A stretch of 64,000 nucleotides of DNA from Pedobacter hiemivivus. GTDB lineage: Bacteria; Bacteroidota; Bacteroidia; Sphingobacteriales; Sphingobacteriaceae. The notes beneath the pieces were generated by a model that did no database searches, was not told where the DNA came from, and saw only the letters and a list, made by a program, of their open reading frames with translations. Position numbers and translations under genes: made by a program. Location of the stretch: NCBI RefSeq assembly GCF_004331685.1, contig NZ_SJSM01000002.1:124001-188000 (forward strand), written 5' to 3'. Below, one piece after another: positions 28,423-38,542 of the stretch. Positions within the stretch are counted from its first letter, which is position 1; every line of letters starts with the position of its first letter.

Positions 28423-29586
28423 CTAAGCTAATTGCTGCTTGCCCATCATCAACAAAAGATCTTGGTCATTAATATCTAATTTACTATCCGCTACCGTAAG
28501 GAAACGGTGGTATACTTCGCTCAATTCCTCTTTGCTCAAACTAAAACCTAAGCGCTCTAAGTGGAATTTTAAAGCATGTCTGCCGCTACGTGCAGTCAGT
28601 ACAATACTTGCATCAGGGAAACCAACATCTTCAGGACGGATAATTTCGTAGTTCTCACGGTTCTTTAAGAAACCATCCTGGTGGATACCAGAGCTGTGTG
28701 CAAAGGCATTGCTACCCACAATCGCTTTATTCGGCTGTACAGGCATACGCATTTGCGAGCTCACCATACGGCTTAATTCGTAAAAGTTTTTAGTGTTGAT
28801 GTTCGTGTGCAAACCTAAAATCTCGTGCGTTTTTAAAATCATAACCACTTCTTCGATAGAAGTGTTACCTGCACGCTCACCGATACCGTTAATGGTACCT
28901 TCAATTTGACGTGCACCATTTTGCAAACCAGCAATTGAATTGGCGGTAGCTAAACCTAAATCATTGTGGCAATGCACAGATATGATCGCCTGATCAATGT
29001 TCTTTACATTCTCTTTCAAAAACTTGATCTTGCTGCCATATTGATCTGGCAAGCAATAACCGTTTGTATCTGGTATATTTACAACAGTAGCACCCGCTGC
29101 GATAACTGCCTCTACCATTTGGGCAAGGAAGCGAACATCAGCACGGCCAGCATCTTCTGCATAAAACTCAATATCCTCTACAGATTTCTTGGCATATTTA
29201 ACGGCTTCAACGGCACGTTCAAGTATTTCTTCTCTTGTACTGTTAAATTTATGTTTAATGTGCATGTCAGACGAACCGATACCTGTATGGATACGCGGAC
29301 GTTTGGCATATTGTAATGCAGCAACTGCCGAATCAATATCACCTTTATTTGCACGGGTTAATGCACAGATGATTGGTTCAGATACAGCTTTTGAAAGCTC
29401 TACAACACTTTGGAAATCGCCTGGACTCGAAATAGGAAATCCTGCTTCAATAACATCTACGCCCAGCGCTTCAAGTTCCTTAGCAATTTCTATTTTCTCT
29501 GGGGTCGTCAATTGGCAACCCGGCACTTGTTCACCATCACGCAAGGTGGTGTCAAATACATAAACTCTATTCGGATCGTGTAACAT
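28423..29586 (-). CDS. leuA: 2-isopropylmalate synthase, short form without regulatory domain
   Basis: A 387-residue condensing enzyme joining acetyl-CoA to 2-oxoisovalerate, the committed step to leucine. Catalytic features are [27 protein letters not shown], the metal site [14 protein letters not shown] and [16 protein letters not shown]. The protein ends soon after the catalytic and linker regions ([13 protein letters not shown]), so the C-terminal leucine-binding domain of classical LeuA (about 510 residues) is missing. Leucine feedback on this enzyme is therefore doubtful, which gives weight to the leader-peptide attenuator upstream of ilvE or to the longer paralogue as a control point. 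Confidence 0.94.
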   Translation of the reverse strand: MLHDPNRVYVFDTTLRDGEQVPGCQLTTPEKIEIAKELEALGVDVIEAGFPISSPGDFQSVVELSKAVSEPIICALTRANKGDIDSAVAALQYAKRPRIHTGIGSSDMHIKHKFNSTREEILERAVEAVKYAKKSVEDIEFYAEDAGRADVRFLAQMVEAVIAAGATVVNIPDTNGYCLPDQYGSKIKFLKENVKNIDQAIISVHCHNDLGLATANSIAGLQNGARQIEGTINGIGERAGNTSIEEVVMILKTHEILGLHTNINTKNFYELSRMVSSQMRMPVQPNKAIVGSNAFAHSSGIHQDGFLKNRENYEIIRPEDVGFPDASIVLTARSGRHALKFHLERLGFSLSKEELSEVYHRFLTVADSKLDINDQDLLLMMGKQQLA

Positions 29587-29602
29587 AATTCTTAGTGTTT
29601 AA

Positions 29603-31111
29603 TTAGTATTCAAAATTTTCGACGTTCTCAACGCTTTCTGCGATCTCAACGCTTTCTAATATGTTTTCTACGGATTTTACTGCTCCGTTTTCTAATAAGA
29701 TTCTTTTTTCAATGCAGTCTGGCAATTGTGATTCAAAGTGGCCAACATAAATTAGTGTTGTTCCATTTTTACACAATCCATCTACCAGTCTGTTAAAATG
29801 TTTAGTTTGCTGCTGGTCTAAACCCTGACAAGGTTCATCCAGGATCAATAGCTCCGGGTTTTTTACAATCGTTCTGGCCAGCAAAGCCAGTCGTTGCTTG
29901 CCCAGAGGGAGTTCATTCATCAAGGTATTTTTAAATTCATCCAGACCGAAATAGCTAATCAATTCATCCGTTTGCACTTTTTTAGAATATCCGGGATCAC
30001 AAAATAAGCCCGAGCTATCATAAAATCCTGAAACGATGCTTTGGAAAACTGTTGCCGAAGGATCAAAATACCAATGTAATTCCGGAGATATTAAACCAAT
30101 ACGTTTTTTAATCTCCCAGATGCTTTCGCCACTACCTCTTTTATTTCCAAATAGATGGAAATTATTGGCATAGGCCTGTGGATGATCGCCACAAATTAAA
30201 CTTAATAAAGTTGATTTACCCGAACCATTATGGCCCTGCAATACCCATTTTTCGCCAGCTTTAACTTCCCAGTTGATGTTTTTAAGCACCCTTTTTTCAC
30301 CATAACTGATGTTTACATCAATCATTTTAATGATCTCTGCCGAAGAAGAAGTAACCATTGTTTCAGCCAAAAATGCTGGAACAGGTTGATCCAATGTGTC
30401 GAACTCATTGCCAGTACGTTCATCCGCCGAAATTTCAACCAACTGACCTTCCTTAATCACCGCGAAGCGATTTATGCATGAAGGCAATTCATCGTCGTTG
30501 CTAATTAAAATCAACTGCGTTCCGGCTTCAGAAATTTCTTCCAATAAAGCATTTAAGTTTTGACGAGAAAGCGTATCCAAGCCATTGTAGGGGAGGTCTA
30601 AGATCAATACCTGTGGTTTTAACCATATGGCTTTAACCAATTGCAATTTTTTATGCTCTCCGCTGGATAATTGGATAAGGGTAGAGTGTTTCAATTCCGA
30701 AAAGCCTAATGCAGCTAAAATGCTGTCCAGTTCATTAAACTGAAGCGCGTGTTTTTTGCCAAAGCTTTCTAACTCCGCTTTTACAGTCGCCGTAGTTTCT
30801 GTCGACTGCTTGTTGTAACGCTGTTGATAATAGAAGTTAGACTGACCTTCTAAATCTTTAAACTGAAACCAGTTCGCTACATAATATACAGTTGCAGGCA
30901 AATTACTTTGCGCATTAAACTCAATTTTAATGTTCCCGTAACTGTGCGCTACACCAGCAATAGCTTTTGCCAATGAAGTTTTGCCACTTCCGCTTGTTCC
31001 ACATAATAACCAATTCTCATACCTATTTATAGTCCAATTCAAATCCTGTAACACAGGTTTGGACTGGTACTTTAAGTTAAGATTGGCGATATGGACGACG
31101 GGTTGTGACAT
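29603..31111 (-). CDS. Tandem ABC ATPase (ModF/PhrA-like), no membrane domain
   Basis: A 502-residue protein with two ABC nucleotide-binding domains and no membrane segment. Domain 1 (about 1-235) has Walker A GTSGSGKTS, signature LSSGEHKK and Walker B VLILDLPYNGLD. Domain 2 (about 260-485) has Walker A GHNGSGKST, a degenerate signature LPLGKQRLALLA and Walker B LLILDEPCQGLD. The layout matches ModF/PhrA-type proteins, whose role is poorly known (molybdate-related or photorepair). It sits inside the branched-chain operon between ilvC and leuA with only 16 bases to leuA, an unexpected passenger. No molybdate genes are near. Function is not assigned. Confidence 0.85.
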   Translation of the reverse strand: MSQPVVHIANLNLKYQSKPVLQDLNWTINRYENWLLCGTSGSGKTSLAKAIAGVAHSYGNIKIEFNAQSNLPATVYYVANWFQFKDLEGQSNFYYQQRYNKQSTETTATVKAELESFGKKHALQFNELDSILAALGFSELKHSTLIQLSSGEHKKLQLVKAIWLKPQVLILDLPYNGLDTLSRQNLNALLEEISEAGTQLILISNDDELPSCINRFAVIKEGQLVEISADERTGNEFDTLDQPVPAFLAETMVTSSSAEIIKMIDVNISYGEKRVLKNINWEVKAGEKWVLQGHNGSGKSTLLSLICGDHPQAYANNFHLFGNKRGSGESIWEIKKRIGLISPELHWYFDPSATVFQSIVSGFYDSSGLFCDPGYSKKVQTDELISYFGLDEFKNTLMNELPLGKQRLALLARTIVKNPELLILDEPCQGLDQQQTKHFNRLVDGLCKNGTTLIYVGHFESQLPDCIEKRILLENGAVKSVENILESVEIAESVENVENFEY

Positions 31112-31123
31112 TTTGTTGTTTTG

Positions 31124-31159
31124 TAATTAGCTGCACCTAAAAAAAGATGCAGCTAATTA
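31124..31159. other. Perfect 12-bp inverted repeat between ilvC and the ABC ATPase gene
   Basis: TAATTAGCTGCA and its exact complement are separated by a 12-base A-rich (U-rich on the - strand) loop, 8 bases after the ilvC stop on the - strand. There is no U-run after the stem in the operon direction, so it looks like a processing or stabilising hairpin rather than a clean terminator. Confidence 0.6.
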
Positions 31160-31167
31160 TTTTATGT

Positions 31168-32649
31168 TTATGCTGTTTTAATAGATTTCATTGCAGTCAT
31201 TGCTTTTCTCAGTTTGGTACCGATTACCTCAACTTCGTGTGTACGCAATGCTTCGTTTATGGCAATTAGTGTTCTGTTATCTACACCACCATCTTTACCT
31301 TCATTAAAGTTTTTACCAACAAGGTCAGTATCAACCTTAGTCATAAAATCAGCTAACAATGGTTTACAAGCCTGGTCAAATAAATAGCAACCATACTCAG
31401 CAGTATCAGAAATTACGCGGTTCATTTCAAATAATTTCTTACGTGCAATGGTATTGGCAATAAGTGGAGTTTCGTGCAACGACTCATAGTAAGCCGACTC
31501 AGGTTTGATACCAGCTTGAACCATGGTTTCGAAAGCCAATTCCACACCAGCTCTAACAAAAGCTACCATTAAAGTATAGTTGTCAAAATATTCTTGCTCG
31601 GCAATTTTAACATCACCAGCAGGAGTTTTTTCAAAAGCAGTTTCGCCAGTTGCAGCACGCCATGCCAATAAGTTTTTATCACCAGCAGCCCAGTCAGCCA
31701 TCATTGTGCTGCTAAACTCTCCACTCATGATATCATCCTGATGTTTCTGGAACAATGGACGCATGATGTTTTTCAATTCTTCCGAAATTTCGAAAGCTTT
31801 AACTTTAGCAGGGTTGCTTAATCTGTCCATCATACCGGTTACACCGCCATGTTTAAGGGCTTCAGTAATTACCTCAACACCATATTGAACCAATTTCGAA
31901 GCGTAACCAGCATCAATACCTTTTTCAACCATTTTATCGAAAGAAAGGATCGAGCCTGTTTGCAACAATCCGCAAAGGATAGTTTGCTCGCCCATTAAGT
32001 CAGATTTTACTTCAGCCACAAAAGATGATTTTAAAACACCAGCTCTATGACCACCAGTTCCAACACAGTAAGCTTTTGCTTGTGCCAAACCTTTTCCTTC
32101 CGGATCATTCTCAGGGTGTACAGCAATTAAAGTAGGTACACCAAATCCTCTTACATATTCAGCTCTAACTTCACTTCCTGGACATTTTGGAGCAACCATG
32201 ATCACCGTAATGTCTTTACGGATTTGCATGCCTTCTTCAACAATGTTGAAACCATGAGAGTACAATAAAGTAGCACCTTTTTTCATCAAAGGCATAATTG
32301 CAGTTACTACTGCAGTATGTTGCTTATCAGGAGTAAGGTTAATTACAACATCAGCAGTTGGGATCAATTCTTCGTAAGTGCCTACAGTAAAGTTGTTCTC
32401 TGTAGCATTTTTCCATGAATCTCTTTTGCCTTCGATAGCTTCCTTACGCAAAGTATAAGAAACATCTAAACCACTATCTCTTAAATTTAAACCCTGGTTT
32501 AAGCCTTGTGCACCACAGCCTACAATTACCAGTTTTTTTCCTTTCAATACATTTACACCATCTAGAAATTCAGCGCTGTCCATGAAATCGCAAACGCCCA
32601 ATTGGTTCAGTTGTTCTCTAAGAGGTAATGTGTTAAAGTAATTTGACAT
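31168..32649 (-). CDS. ilvC: Ketol-acid reductoisomerase, class II (long form)
   Basis: A 493-residue NADPH- and magnesium-dependent enzyme that rearranges and reduces acetolactate or acetohydroxybutyrate. The length marks the long class II form found in enterobacteria, plants and Bacteroidota, where the knotted domain is duplicated. The Rossmann loop is [18 protein letters not shown] (about residues 43-60); [31 protein letters not shown] is the conserved active-site region. It follows the dinB-like gene by 41 bases. Confidence 0.97.
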   Translation of the reverse strand: MSNYFNTLPLREQLNQLGVCDFMDSAEFLDGVNVLKGKKLVIVGCGAQGLNQGLNLRDSGLDVSYTLRKEAIEGKRDSWKNATENNFTVGTYEELIPTADVVINLTPDKQHTAVVTAIMPLMKKGATLLYSHGFNIVEEGMQIRKDITVIMVAPKCPGSEVRAEYVRGFGVPTLIAVHPENDPEGKGLAQAKAYCVGTGGHRAGVLKSSFVAEVKSDLMGEQTILCGLLQTGSILSFDKMVEKGIDAGYASKLVQYGVEVITEALKHGGVTGMMDRLSNPAKVKAFEISEELKNIMRPLFQKHQDDIMSGEFSSTMMADWAAGDKNLLAWRAATGETAFEKTPAGDVKIAEQEYFDNYTLMVAFVRAGVELAFETMVQAGIKPESAYYESLHETPLIANTIARKKLFEMNRVISDTAEYGCYLFDQACKPLLADFMTKVDTDLVGKNFNEGKDGGVDNRTLIAINEALRTHEVEVIGTKLRKAMTAMKSIKTA

Positions 32650-32690
32650 CTTTTTTATTGTTTTAGATTTTTTTAAGGTTCGTTTTATTT

Positions 32691-33158
32691 TTATTTATTG
32701 GTATTGATCACTTTTTTAATCGCCGAAGCAATTCCATAATGCAGCGCATCATGTACTACAAAGAATTGAACAGCTTCAGTACTACTTTTTATTTCTACAC
32801 CATAAGCGGTCTTAAACGAATTGTAGGTCATGAATTTATTGCCGTTCAGGTCTTCTTCTAACTGATTGATGGTATTACGCATCATTTCTTTTAGGCTATT
32901 GATTTCTTCGGCATCGATAAACTTTTCAGGTTTCGTCCCTTTTGTATAAGGCAGTATGTACTGCTTTTCAATTACAGGCTCAACATTGGCCAGTCGGTAG
33001 CATAAACCTTGCTGACTAGCAACGATGTGTCCGAAATTCCAAATGATGTTGTTGTTAAAACCTGCCGGAATTTCGTTCAGTTCTTCAACAGTTGATGTTT
33101 CGATCAACTTGATGAAGTTCTCGCGCGTTTGTCTTGTAATATTTAAAAGGTATTCCAT
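32691..33158 (-). CDS. DinB-family protein (putative metal-binding four-helix bundle)
   Basis: A 155-residue protein with the DinB/YfiT-like four-helix bundle pattern. The putative metal histidines are in [12 protein letters not shown] and in [12 protein letters not shown]; the latter pair sits in the last helix, as in DinB relatives that bind a divalent metal and sometimes a thiol cofactor. It begins 11 bases after ilvN and lies before ilvC, so it is co-transcribed with branched-chain amino acid genes although no such role is known for the family. Function is unassigned. Confidence 0.82.
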   Translation of the reverse strand: MEYLLNITRQTRENFIKLIETSTVEELNEIPAGFNNNIIWNFGHIVASQQGLCYRLANVEPVIEKQYILPYTKGTKPEKFIDAEEINSLKEMMRNTINQLEEDLNGNKFMTYNSFKTAYGVEIKSSTEAVQFFVVHDALHYGIASAIKKVINTNK

Positions 33159-33169
33159 CTTGCTAAGCG

Positions 33170-33787
33170 TTACATGCTAAATACATTCTTTTCTTTATCC
33201 AGGAATTCGTTTTCAATAACATCCTGTCCTGGTTCTCTACGTTCAAATTCTCTCAGTTTAGCATTAAAGCCTTCGCTGTCTTTGATGATCGCTACCCTTG
33301 CACTTCTTACAAATTCTATCAGCCCATAAGGTTGTAAAACTTCAATCAGTTTATCGGTTTCTTCTCTGTGTCCAGTCGCTTCAAACACGGTATAATCTTT
33401 ACGGATCACTACCGCACGGGCACCATACTCACGAAGCAATCGTTCTACCGGAGCACGTTCTGCAACGATGTCTGTAGGCACTTTGTAAAGCGCAAGCTCC
33501 TGCCAAATGATATCGCCATTGGTATTGTAATATACCTTCAATACCTCTACTTGTTTTTCAATCTGACGGCAAAGCTTACGTACAACTTCTTCTGTTTCGT
33601 GAATCACGATATTGAAGCGGTGGATATGCTCAATCTCAGAAGGAGAGGTATTTAAGCTTTCTATATTGATTTTTCTTCTTGAAAATATAATGGCAATACG
33701 ATTCAATATACCGATCTGATTTTCGGTGTATGCAGTAATCGTAAATTCCTGTTTTCCATTTAATTCTGTATCCTGCGAATTGCTCAT
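33170..33787 (-). CDS. ilvN: Acetolactate synthase small (regulatory) subunit
   Basis: A 205-residue regulatory subunit of acetohydroxyacid synthase. The N-terminal ACT domain (about 14-90: FTITAYTENQIGILNRIAIIFSRR and INIESLNTSPSE) binds valine in homologues, and the C-terminal domain (about 95-185: ALYKVPTD ... VFEATGHREETDKLIEVLQPYG) contacts the catalytic subunit. It lies 9 bases after ilvB. This is the long IlvH-like form. End-product control by valine is known for the family and inferred here. Confidence 0.96.
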   Translation of the reverse strand: MSNSQDTELNGKQEFTITAYTENQIGILNRIAIIFSRRKINIESLNTSPSEIEHIHRFNIVIHETEEVVRKLCRQIEKQVEVLKVYYNTNGDIIWQELALYKVPTDIVAERAPVERLLREYGARAVVIRKDYTVFEATGHREETDKLIEVLQPYGLIEFVRSARVAIIKDSEGFNAKLREFERREPGQDVIENEFLDKEKNVFSM

Positions 33788-33796
33788 GGTCTTTAA

Positions 33797-35536
33797 TTAT
33801 TTAAGTCTGATTTCACTAACACTGCTACCTTGGGGAACCATCGGGAATACGTTGTGTTCCTGGGCTACCATTACTTCTAAGAGGTATGAGCCTTTATGGT
33901 TCAACATATCTGTTAAAGCGCCAACTAAGTCCTCACGCTCAGAGATTTTTCTGCCGGCGATGTAATAAGAATCGGCCAGTTTAACAAAATCCGGACTGGC
34001 GATGTCCACAAAGGAGTAACGCTTGTCGTGGAACAATTGCTGCCACTGACGAACCATACCCAGGAACCTGTTGTTTAGGATCATGATTTTCACATCCACA
34101 CCACTTTGCATAATGGTACCTAATTCTTGTAAAGTCATTTGGAAACCACCATCACCGATTACCGCCACAACGGTACGGTCTGGCGCACCAAATTTAGCAC
34201 CAATAGCTGCAGGTAAGCCAAAGCCCATAGTTCCTAAGCCACCACTGGTAATATTGCTTCTGGTGTGGTTAAACTTAGCATAACGACAAGTTACCATTTG
34301 GTGTTGACCTACGTCAGTTACAACTACAGCTTCACCTTTAGTGATTTCATTCAATTGGTTAATTACCTCACCCATGGTCAATTCACCACTTGCTGGATGT
34401 AATTCATTTTGAATGACAACTTCCTGTTCTGTTTTATCGAAAGCCCTGAATTCAGCTAACCATTCTGTGTGTTGTTTTTCTTCTACCAATGCAGTTAAAA
34501 GCGGTAACGTTTCTTTACAATCACCCCAAACAGGAACATCGGCTTTAACGTTTTTATCAATCTCTGCAGGATCAATATCTAAATGGATTACTTTAGCTTG
34601 TTTGGCATATTTATCTAAACGACCAGTTACGCGGTCATCAAAACGCATACCTATAGCAATCAGTACATCACAAGCATTGGTTTGTACGTTAGGGCCATAG
34701 TTACCATGCATACCCAACATACCCACATTTAAAGGGTGGTCAGTTGCAATTGCGCCAGCACCTAAAATTGTCCATGCTGCCGGAATACCAGTTTTTTCAA
34801 CAAAAGCTTTAAATTCCTGCTCAGCATTACCCAATGAAACGCCTTGTCCAAATAATATAAATGGTTTCTTTGCCGAATTGATAAGTTCAGCAGCTTGCTG
34901 TACATATTCTTTTCTGATCAAAGGTTTTGGGCGATAGCTACGGATGTGATCGCAAGGCGTATAGCCCTCGTAATCGAACATTTGCAACTGGGCATTTTTA
35001 GTAATGTCAATCAATACCGGTCCCGGTCTGCCGCTGCGCGCAATGTAGAACGCTTTAGCCAATACACTTGGAATCTCTGTGGCATCAGTGATCTGGTAGT
35101 TCCATTTGGTTACCGGAGTCGTGATGTTGATCACGTCGGTTTCCTGGAAAGCATCAGTACCTAACAAGTGTGCATAAACCTGACCAGTAATGCAAACCAT
35201 AGGTGTACTGTCTATCTGAGCATCTGCCAAACCTGTAACCAGGTTGGTTGCACCCGGACCGCTGGTGCCGAATACTACACCAACTTTTCCAGAGGTACGT
35301 GCATAACCTTGACCGGCATGTGTACCGCCTTGTTCATGGCGTACCAGAATATGTTTTAATTTATCTTTATAATCGTATAATGCATCATAAATTGGCATGA
35401 TTGCACCACCAGGATAGCCAAAAATGGTATCCGTACCTTCGGCAATTAATCCTTCCAATAAAGCTACCGAACCAGAAACGTTTATCGTCTTCTTTGGTTC
35501 TGCTAAGGTGGTTGCTTCCTCTTGTGCTGTATTCAT
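33797..35536 (-). CDS. ilvB: Acetolactate synthase large (catalytic) subunit
   Basis: A 579-residue thiamine diphosphate enzyme that condenses pyruvate with pyruvate or 2-oxobutyrate. The catalytic Glu is in LVRHEQGGTHAGQGYAR; the FAD-region and central domain follow; the ThDP/magnesium motif is VIGDGGFQMTLQELGTI ending in ILNN. WQQLFHDKRYSFVD and the final MVPQGSSVSEIRLK are typical. Order and spacing (36 bases after ilvD, 9 before ilvN) fit a co-transcribed enzyme complex. Confidence 0.97.
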   Translation of the reverse strand: MNTAQEEATTLAEPKKTINVSGSVALLEGLIAEGTDTIFGYPGGAIMPIYDALYDYKDKLKHILVRHEQGGTHAGQGYARTSGKVGVVFGTSGPGATNLVTGLADAQIDSTPMVCITGQVYAHLLGTDAFQETDVINITTPVTKWNYQITDATEIPSVLAKAFYIARSGRPGPVLIDITKNAQLQMFDYEGYTPCDHIRSYRPKPLIRKEYVQQAAELINSAKKPFILFGQGVSLGNAEQEFKAFVEKTGIPAAWTILGAGAIATDHPLNVGMLGMHGNYGPNVQTNACDVLIAIGMRFDDRVTGRLDKYAKQAKVIHLDIDPAEIDKNVKADVPVWGDCKETLPLLTALVEEKQHTEWLAEFRAFDKTEQEVVIQNELHPASGELTMGEVINQLNEITKGEAVVVTDVGQHQMVTCRYAKFNHTRSNITSGGLGTMGFGLPAAIGAKFGAPDRTVVAVIGDGGFQMTLQELGTIMQSGVDVKIMILNNRFLGMVRQWQQLFHDKRYSFVDIASPDFVKLADSYYIAGRKISEREDLVGALTDMLNHKGSYLLEVMVAQEHNVFPMVPQGSSVSEIRLK

Positions 35537-35572
35537 TGTTTTATTTTTAGGTAATGAGGTTTTTAAATTTGT

Positions 35573-37270
35573 TTAACCGTTGTAGGCATCAGTAACGCAG
35601 CCTTCACTGGCGTCGCTTACTTGTTTAATGTATTTGTAGAGCACTCCTTTGGTGACGGGTGGAGGTAACTGTGTCCAAACCGCGCGACGGGTAGCCAGTT
35701 GTTCATCAGTCAGGTGAACATCAATAGAGTTGTTTACCGCATCAATGGTGATGACATCATCATCGTGTACCAAGGCAATGTTTCCACCGTCCCATGCTTC
35801 AGGAGTGATGTGGCCTACTACGAAACCATGTGTTCCTCCAGAGAAACGTCCGTCAGTAATCAAAGCAACCGATTTACCTAAACCTGCACCGATAATTAAT
35901 GAAGTAGGTTTTAGCATTTCCGGCATACCAGGTGCACCTTTAGGACCAACTTGTCTGATCACCACTACATCTCCACTTTTCACTCTTCCACTTTGAATAC
36001 CAGCCATAAGCGATTTCTCTCCATCGAAAACGCGCGCAGGACCTGTAAATTTCTCGCCTTCTTTACCACTGATTTTAGCTACAGAACCTTTGGTTGCAAG
36101 GTTTCCATAAAGCATTTGCAAGTGACCAGTTTCTTTGATCGGATTTTCTATCGGGAAGATGATCTTCTGCGTCTCAAAATCAAGATCAGCAGCATCAGCA
36201 ACATTCTCAGCTAAAGTTTTACCGGTAACGGTTAAGCAGTCGCCATGTACCAATCCTACTTTTAATAGATATTTTAATACAGCTGGAACACCACCGATCT
36301 CGTGTAAATCTTCCATTAAGTAAGCTCCACTTGGTTTTAAGTCGCCCAATACCGGGGTGCTGTCACTAACTCTTTGGAAATCTTCTAGTTTTAAGTTCAA
36401 GCCAACAGATTTAGCCATTGCAATTAAGTGCAATACCGCATTGGTAGAACCACCCAATACCATAACAGTTACAATTGCATTGTGAAATGCTTTGTCAGTC
36501 ATGATGTCAGAAGGAAGAATATTCCGCTCTAAAAGGGTGCGGATATATTGTCCAGCATCTATACATTCTTTCTTTTTCTCCTCACTTGTAGCAGGGTAGG
36601 ATGAGCTGTAAGGCAAACTCATGCCCAAAGCTTCGATAGCTGAAGCCATGGTGTTTGCGGTATACATGCCACCACATGCACCTGCACCCGGACAAGCGTT
36701 TTTGATTACGCCCTGAAAATCTTCTTCTTCCAGATTACCTGCTAATTTTTGCCCTAAAGCTTCAAACGCAGATACGATATTTAATGAGGCACCTTTATAT
36801 TTTCCGGAGTGGATACTTCCACCGTATACCATAATAGATGGACGGTTTAAGCGACCCATTGCCATGATCGAACCTGGCATGTTTTTATCGCAACCAGGGA
36901 TGGTGATCAGTCCATCATAATATTGTCCACCACAAATGGTTTCGATAGAATCTGCAATTACATCTCTAGATACCAAAGAGTAACGCATACCATCAGTACC
37001 GTTAGACATCCCATCACTTACGCCAATCGTGCCGAAGGTTAAACCCACCATATCATTGTTCCAGACACCTTTTTTTACAATTTGAGCCAGATCGTTTAAG
37101 TGCATATTGCAGGTATTTCCATCATATCCCATGCTGGCAATACCGACCTGTGCTTTATCCATATCTGCTTTGGTCAATCCAATTCCGTACAACATCGCCT
37201 GTGCAGCTGGTTGTGTTGGGTCTTGTGTAAAAGTTTTACTGTAACGGTTAATTTCTGGTGTTTGTGACAT
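35573..37270 (-). CDS. ilvD: Dihydroxy-acid dehydratase
   Basis: A 565-residue iron-sulfur dehydratase of valine, isoleucine and leucine synthesis. Cluster and metal ligands are visible in [31 protein letters not shown] and [43 protein letters not shown] is the C-terminal signature. Length is normal. It lies 36 bases after ilvE as the second gene of the operon. Confidence 0.97.
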   Translation of the reverse strand: MSQTPEINRYSKTFTQDPTQPAAQAMLYGIGLTKADMDKAQVGIASMGYDGNTCNMHLNDLAQIVKKGVWNNDMVGLTFGTIGVSDGMSNGTDGMRYSLVSRDVIADSIETICGGQYYDGLITIPGCDKNMPGSIMAMGRLNRPSIMVYGGSIHSGKYKGASLNIVSAFEALGQKLAGNLEEEDFQGVIKNACPGAGACGGMYTANTMASAIEALGMSLPYSSSYPATSEEKKKECIDAGQYIRTLLERNILPSDIMTDKAFHNAIVTVMVLGGSTNAVLHLIAMAKSVGLNLKLEDFQRVSDSTPVLGDLKPSGAYLMEDLHEIGGVPAVLKYLLKVGLVHGDCLTVTGKTLAENVADAADLDFETQKIIFPIENPIKETGHLQMLYGNLATKGSVAKISGKEGEKFTGPARVFDGEKSLMAGIQSGRVKSGDVVVIRQVGPKGAPGMPEMLKPTSLIIGAGLGKSVALITDGRFSGGTHGFVVGHITPEAWDGGNIALVHDDDVITIDAVNNSIDVHLTDEQLATRRAVWTQLPPPVTKGVLYKYIKQVSDASEGCVTDAYNG

Positions 37271-37306
37271 AATATATGGTTAGGTCGTTTTTTTTAATGT
37301 GTTTTA

Positions 37307-38197
37307 TTATATTATTACTTCGTAGTTCTGTTTTTCTAATACCAAACATTTGTAGGTACGTTGTATCGTTGCGCCGATACTATCAATCCATCTTGATGGG
37401 AATTGATATTCATCAATGCAGGCTATACCGGCAATTTCTGAAGCTGTGCCGCAGAAAAAAGCACTGTCTGCATGTTTCAAATCTGCTACCGTTAAATGTT
37501 TTTCTATAACTTCTATCTCAAGGATATGGCATAGTTCTATAACTGTTGCGCGAGTGATACCTGGTAAAATGTTGCCAAGCGGTGGCGTAAACAATTTGCC
37601 ATTCTTTTCAATAAAGACGTTTGCACCCGGAGCTTCAGCAACATTTTGATTCATGTCTAGCAACAATGCCTCATCAAAACCTTTGCTTTTCGCTTCTGTT
37701 GTGGCCAATATAGAATTTACATAATTGCCACTTACTTTAGCTTCTATTTGCGTTGATTTAGGATTGGGTCTTTCATAACTCGAAATACAAACTTTTAATT
37801 GTTCGTGTCCAAGGTAAGCGCCCCATTCCCATGCACATATCATAATGGAGGGTTTTGTACCGCCTATTAATGACATATTAGGTGCGCAATAAATTAGCGG
37901 GCGGATATATGCATTTTTCAAATTATTGATTTCTAATAATTTGTATGTCTGTTTAATCAGGTCATTTACATCCCAGGGAAAGGGGATATGAACCAATTCC
38001 GCAGAGCGTTTTAAGCGTTCATAATGTTCTCTGGCTTTAAAAACCCGCGTTCCATTATGGGTATGGTATGCTCTTATTCCTTCAAATACAGCATAGCCAT
38101 AGTGTAATGACTGCCCATAAATATCTGCAGTCGTGTCAGTTGCTTTTTGAAACTGGCCGTTTAAGTAAAGCACTGTATTTGAGTTGAAATATTGCAT
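37307..38197 (-). CDS. ilvE: Branched-chain amino acid aminotransferase
   Basis: A 296-residue class IV PLP aminotransferase making Leu, Ile and Val from their keto acids. Family blocks include HYGYAVFEGIRAYHTHNGTRVF near the N-terminus, the PLP lysine in EAKVSGNYVNSILATTEAK, VAEAPGANVFIEKNGKLFTPP and LPGITRATVIELC. It is the first structural gene of the operon and starts about 40 bases downstream of a leader-peptide/terminator unit (38237-38373), so it and the genes behind it are probably controlled by attenuation. Confidence 0.95.
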   Translation of the reverse strand: MQYFNSNTVLYLNGQFQKATDTTADIYGQSLHYGYAVFEGIRAYHTHNGTRVFKAREHYERLKRSAELVHIPFPWDVNDLIKQTYKLLEINNLKNAYIRPLIYCAPNMSLIGGTKPSIMICAWEWGAYLGHEQLKVCISSYERPNPKSTQIEAKVSGNYVNSILATTEAKSKGFDEALLLDMNQNVAEAPGANVFIEKNGKLFTPPLGNILPGITRATVIELCHILEIEVIEKHLTVADLKHADSAFFCGTASEIAGIACIDEYQFPSRWIDSIGATIQRTYKCLVLEKQNYEVII

Positions 38198-38236
38198 TTG
38201 GTTATAGGTTCTGTTTTTTTAAGGTATTGTTTCATT

Positions 38237-38263
38237 AAAAAAGCGCCACTTTTGGGGGCGCTT
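38237..38263 (-). terminator. Attenuator terminator in the ilv-leu leader
   Basis: In the - strand RNA, AAGCGCC and GGCGCUU pair perfectly (7 bp, 9-base loop) and are followed by an uninterrupted U-run. The hairpin sits between the leader peptide stop and ilvE. The ascending arm AGCGCC can instead pair with GGCGCU inside the last leader codons (38294-38299), which would prevent the terminator. Confidence 0.85.
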
Positions 38264-38289
38264 GCGTATATTTTTTATTAAATATTCAT

Positions 38290-38373
38290 TTACAGCGCCT
38301 TGTCCTTCTGAAGAATCAGAAGAATAATTAGGTTAATAATGACATTATATAATGCTGTAATTGAAAGGTTCAT
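38290..38373 (-). CDS. Leu/Ile-rich leader peptide of the ilv-leu operon (attenuator)
   Basis: A 27-codon open frame, ATG to TAA, ahead of ilvE. Fourteen of 27 residues are Leu, Ile or Val, with the run VIINLIILLIL at residues 11-21; the C-terminus is hydrophilic (QKDKAL). This composition is the mark of a ribosome-mediated attenuator: when charged Ile/Leu tRNAs are scarce the ribosome stalls in codons 11-21 and leaves GGCGCU (codons 25-27) free to pair with the terminator arm. When they are plentiful the ribosome reaches the stop codon, covers that segment, and the terminator at 38237-38263 forms. It is not a functional enzyme. The reading is seen directly; the mechanism is inferred from Trp/Leu/Ilv leaders known in other bacteria. 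Confidence 0.85.
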   Translation of the reverse strand: MNLSITALYNVIINLIILLILQKDKAL

Positions 38374-38404
38374 TGTATCGTTTATTTGTTATTGCTTTAT
38401 AAAT

Positions 38405-38435
38405 CCAATTTAGTCGTTGCTGTTTAAACTATCAA
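38405..38435 (-). promoter_or_regulatory. Candidate promoter of the ilv-leu operon
   Basis: On the - strand TTG (38433-38435) is followed after exactly 20 bases by TAAATTGG (38405-38412), close to the Bacteroidota TTG-N20-TANNTTTG pattern seen also in front of the tRNA-Arg gene. Transcription would begin about 25 bases before the leader peptide ATG. Confidence 0.5.
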
Positions 38436-38542
38436 TAGCTGGGCGAAAATAATTGAAAAAAAATATAATTCTGTGTTTTTTATCTCTTTCAGATTATAGT
38501 TTGTTGTTTTTGTTGTTTTTGGTATGTTAATTGGATGATGTT

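Noticed and set aside
24807..29586. The two LeuA-like genes as a recent tandem duplication
   Set aside because: They differ in length, domain content and active-site loops and are separated by leuC and leuD, so they are old paralogues.
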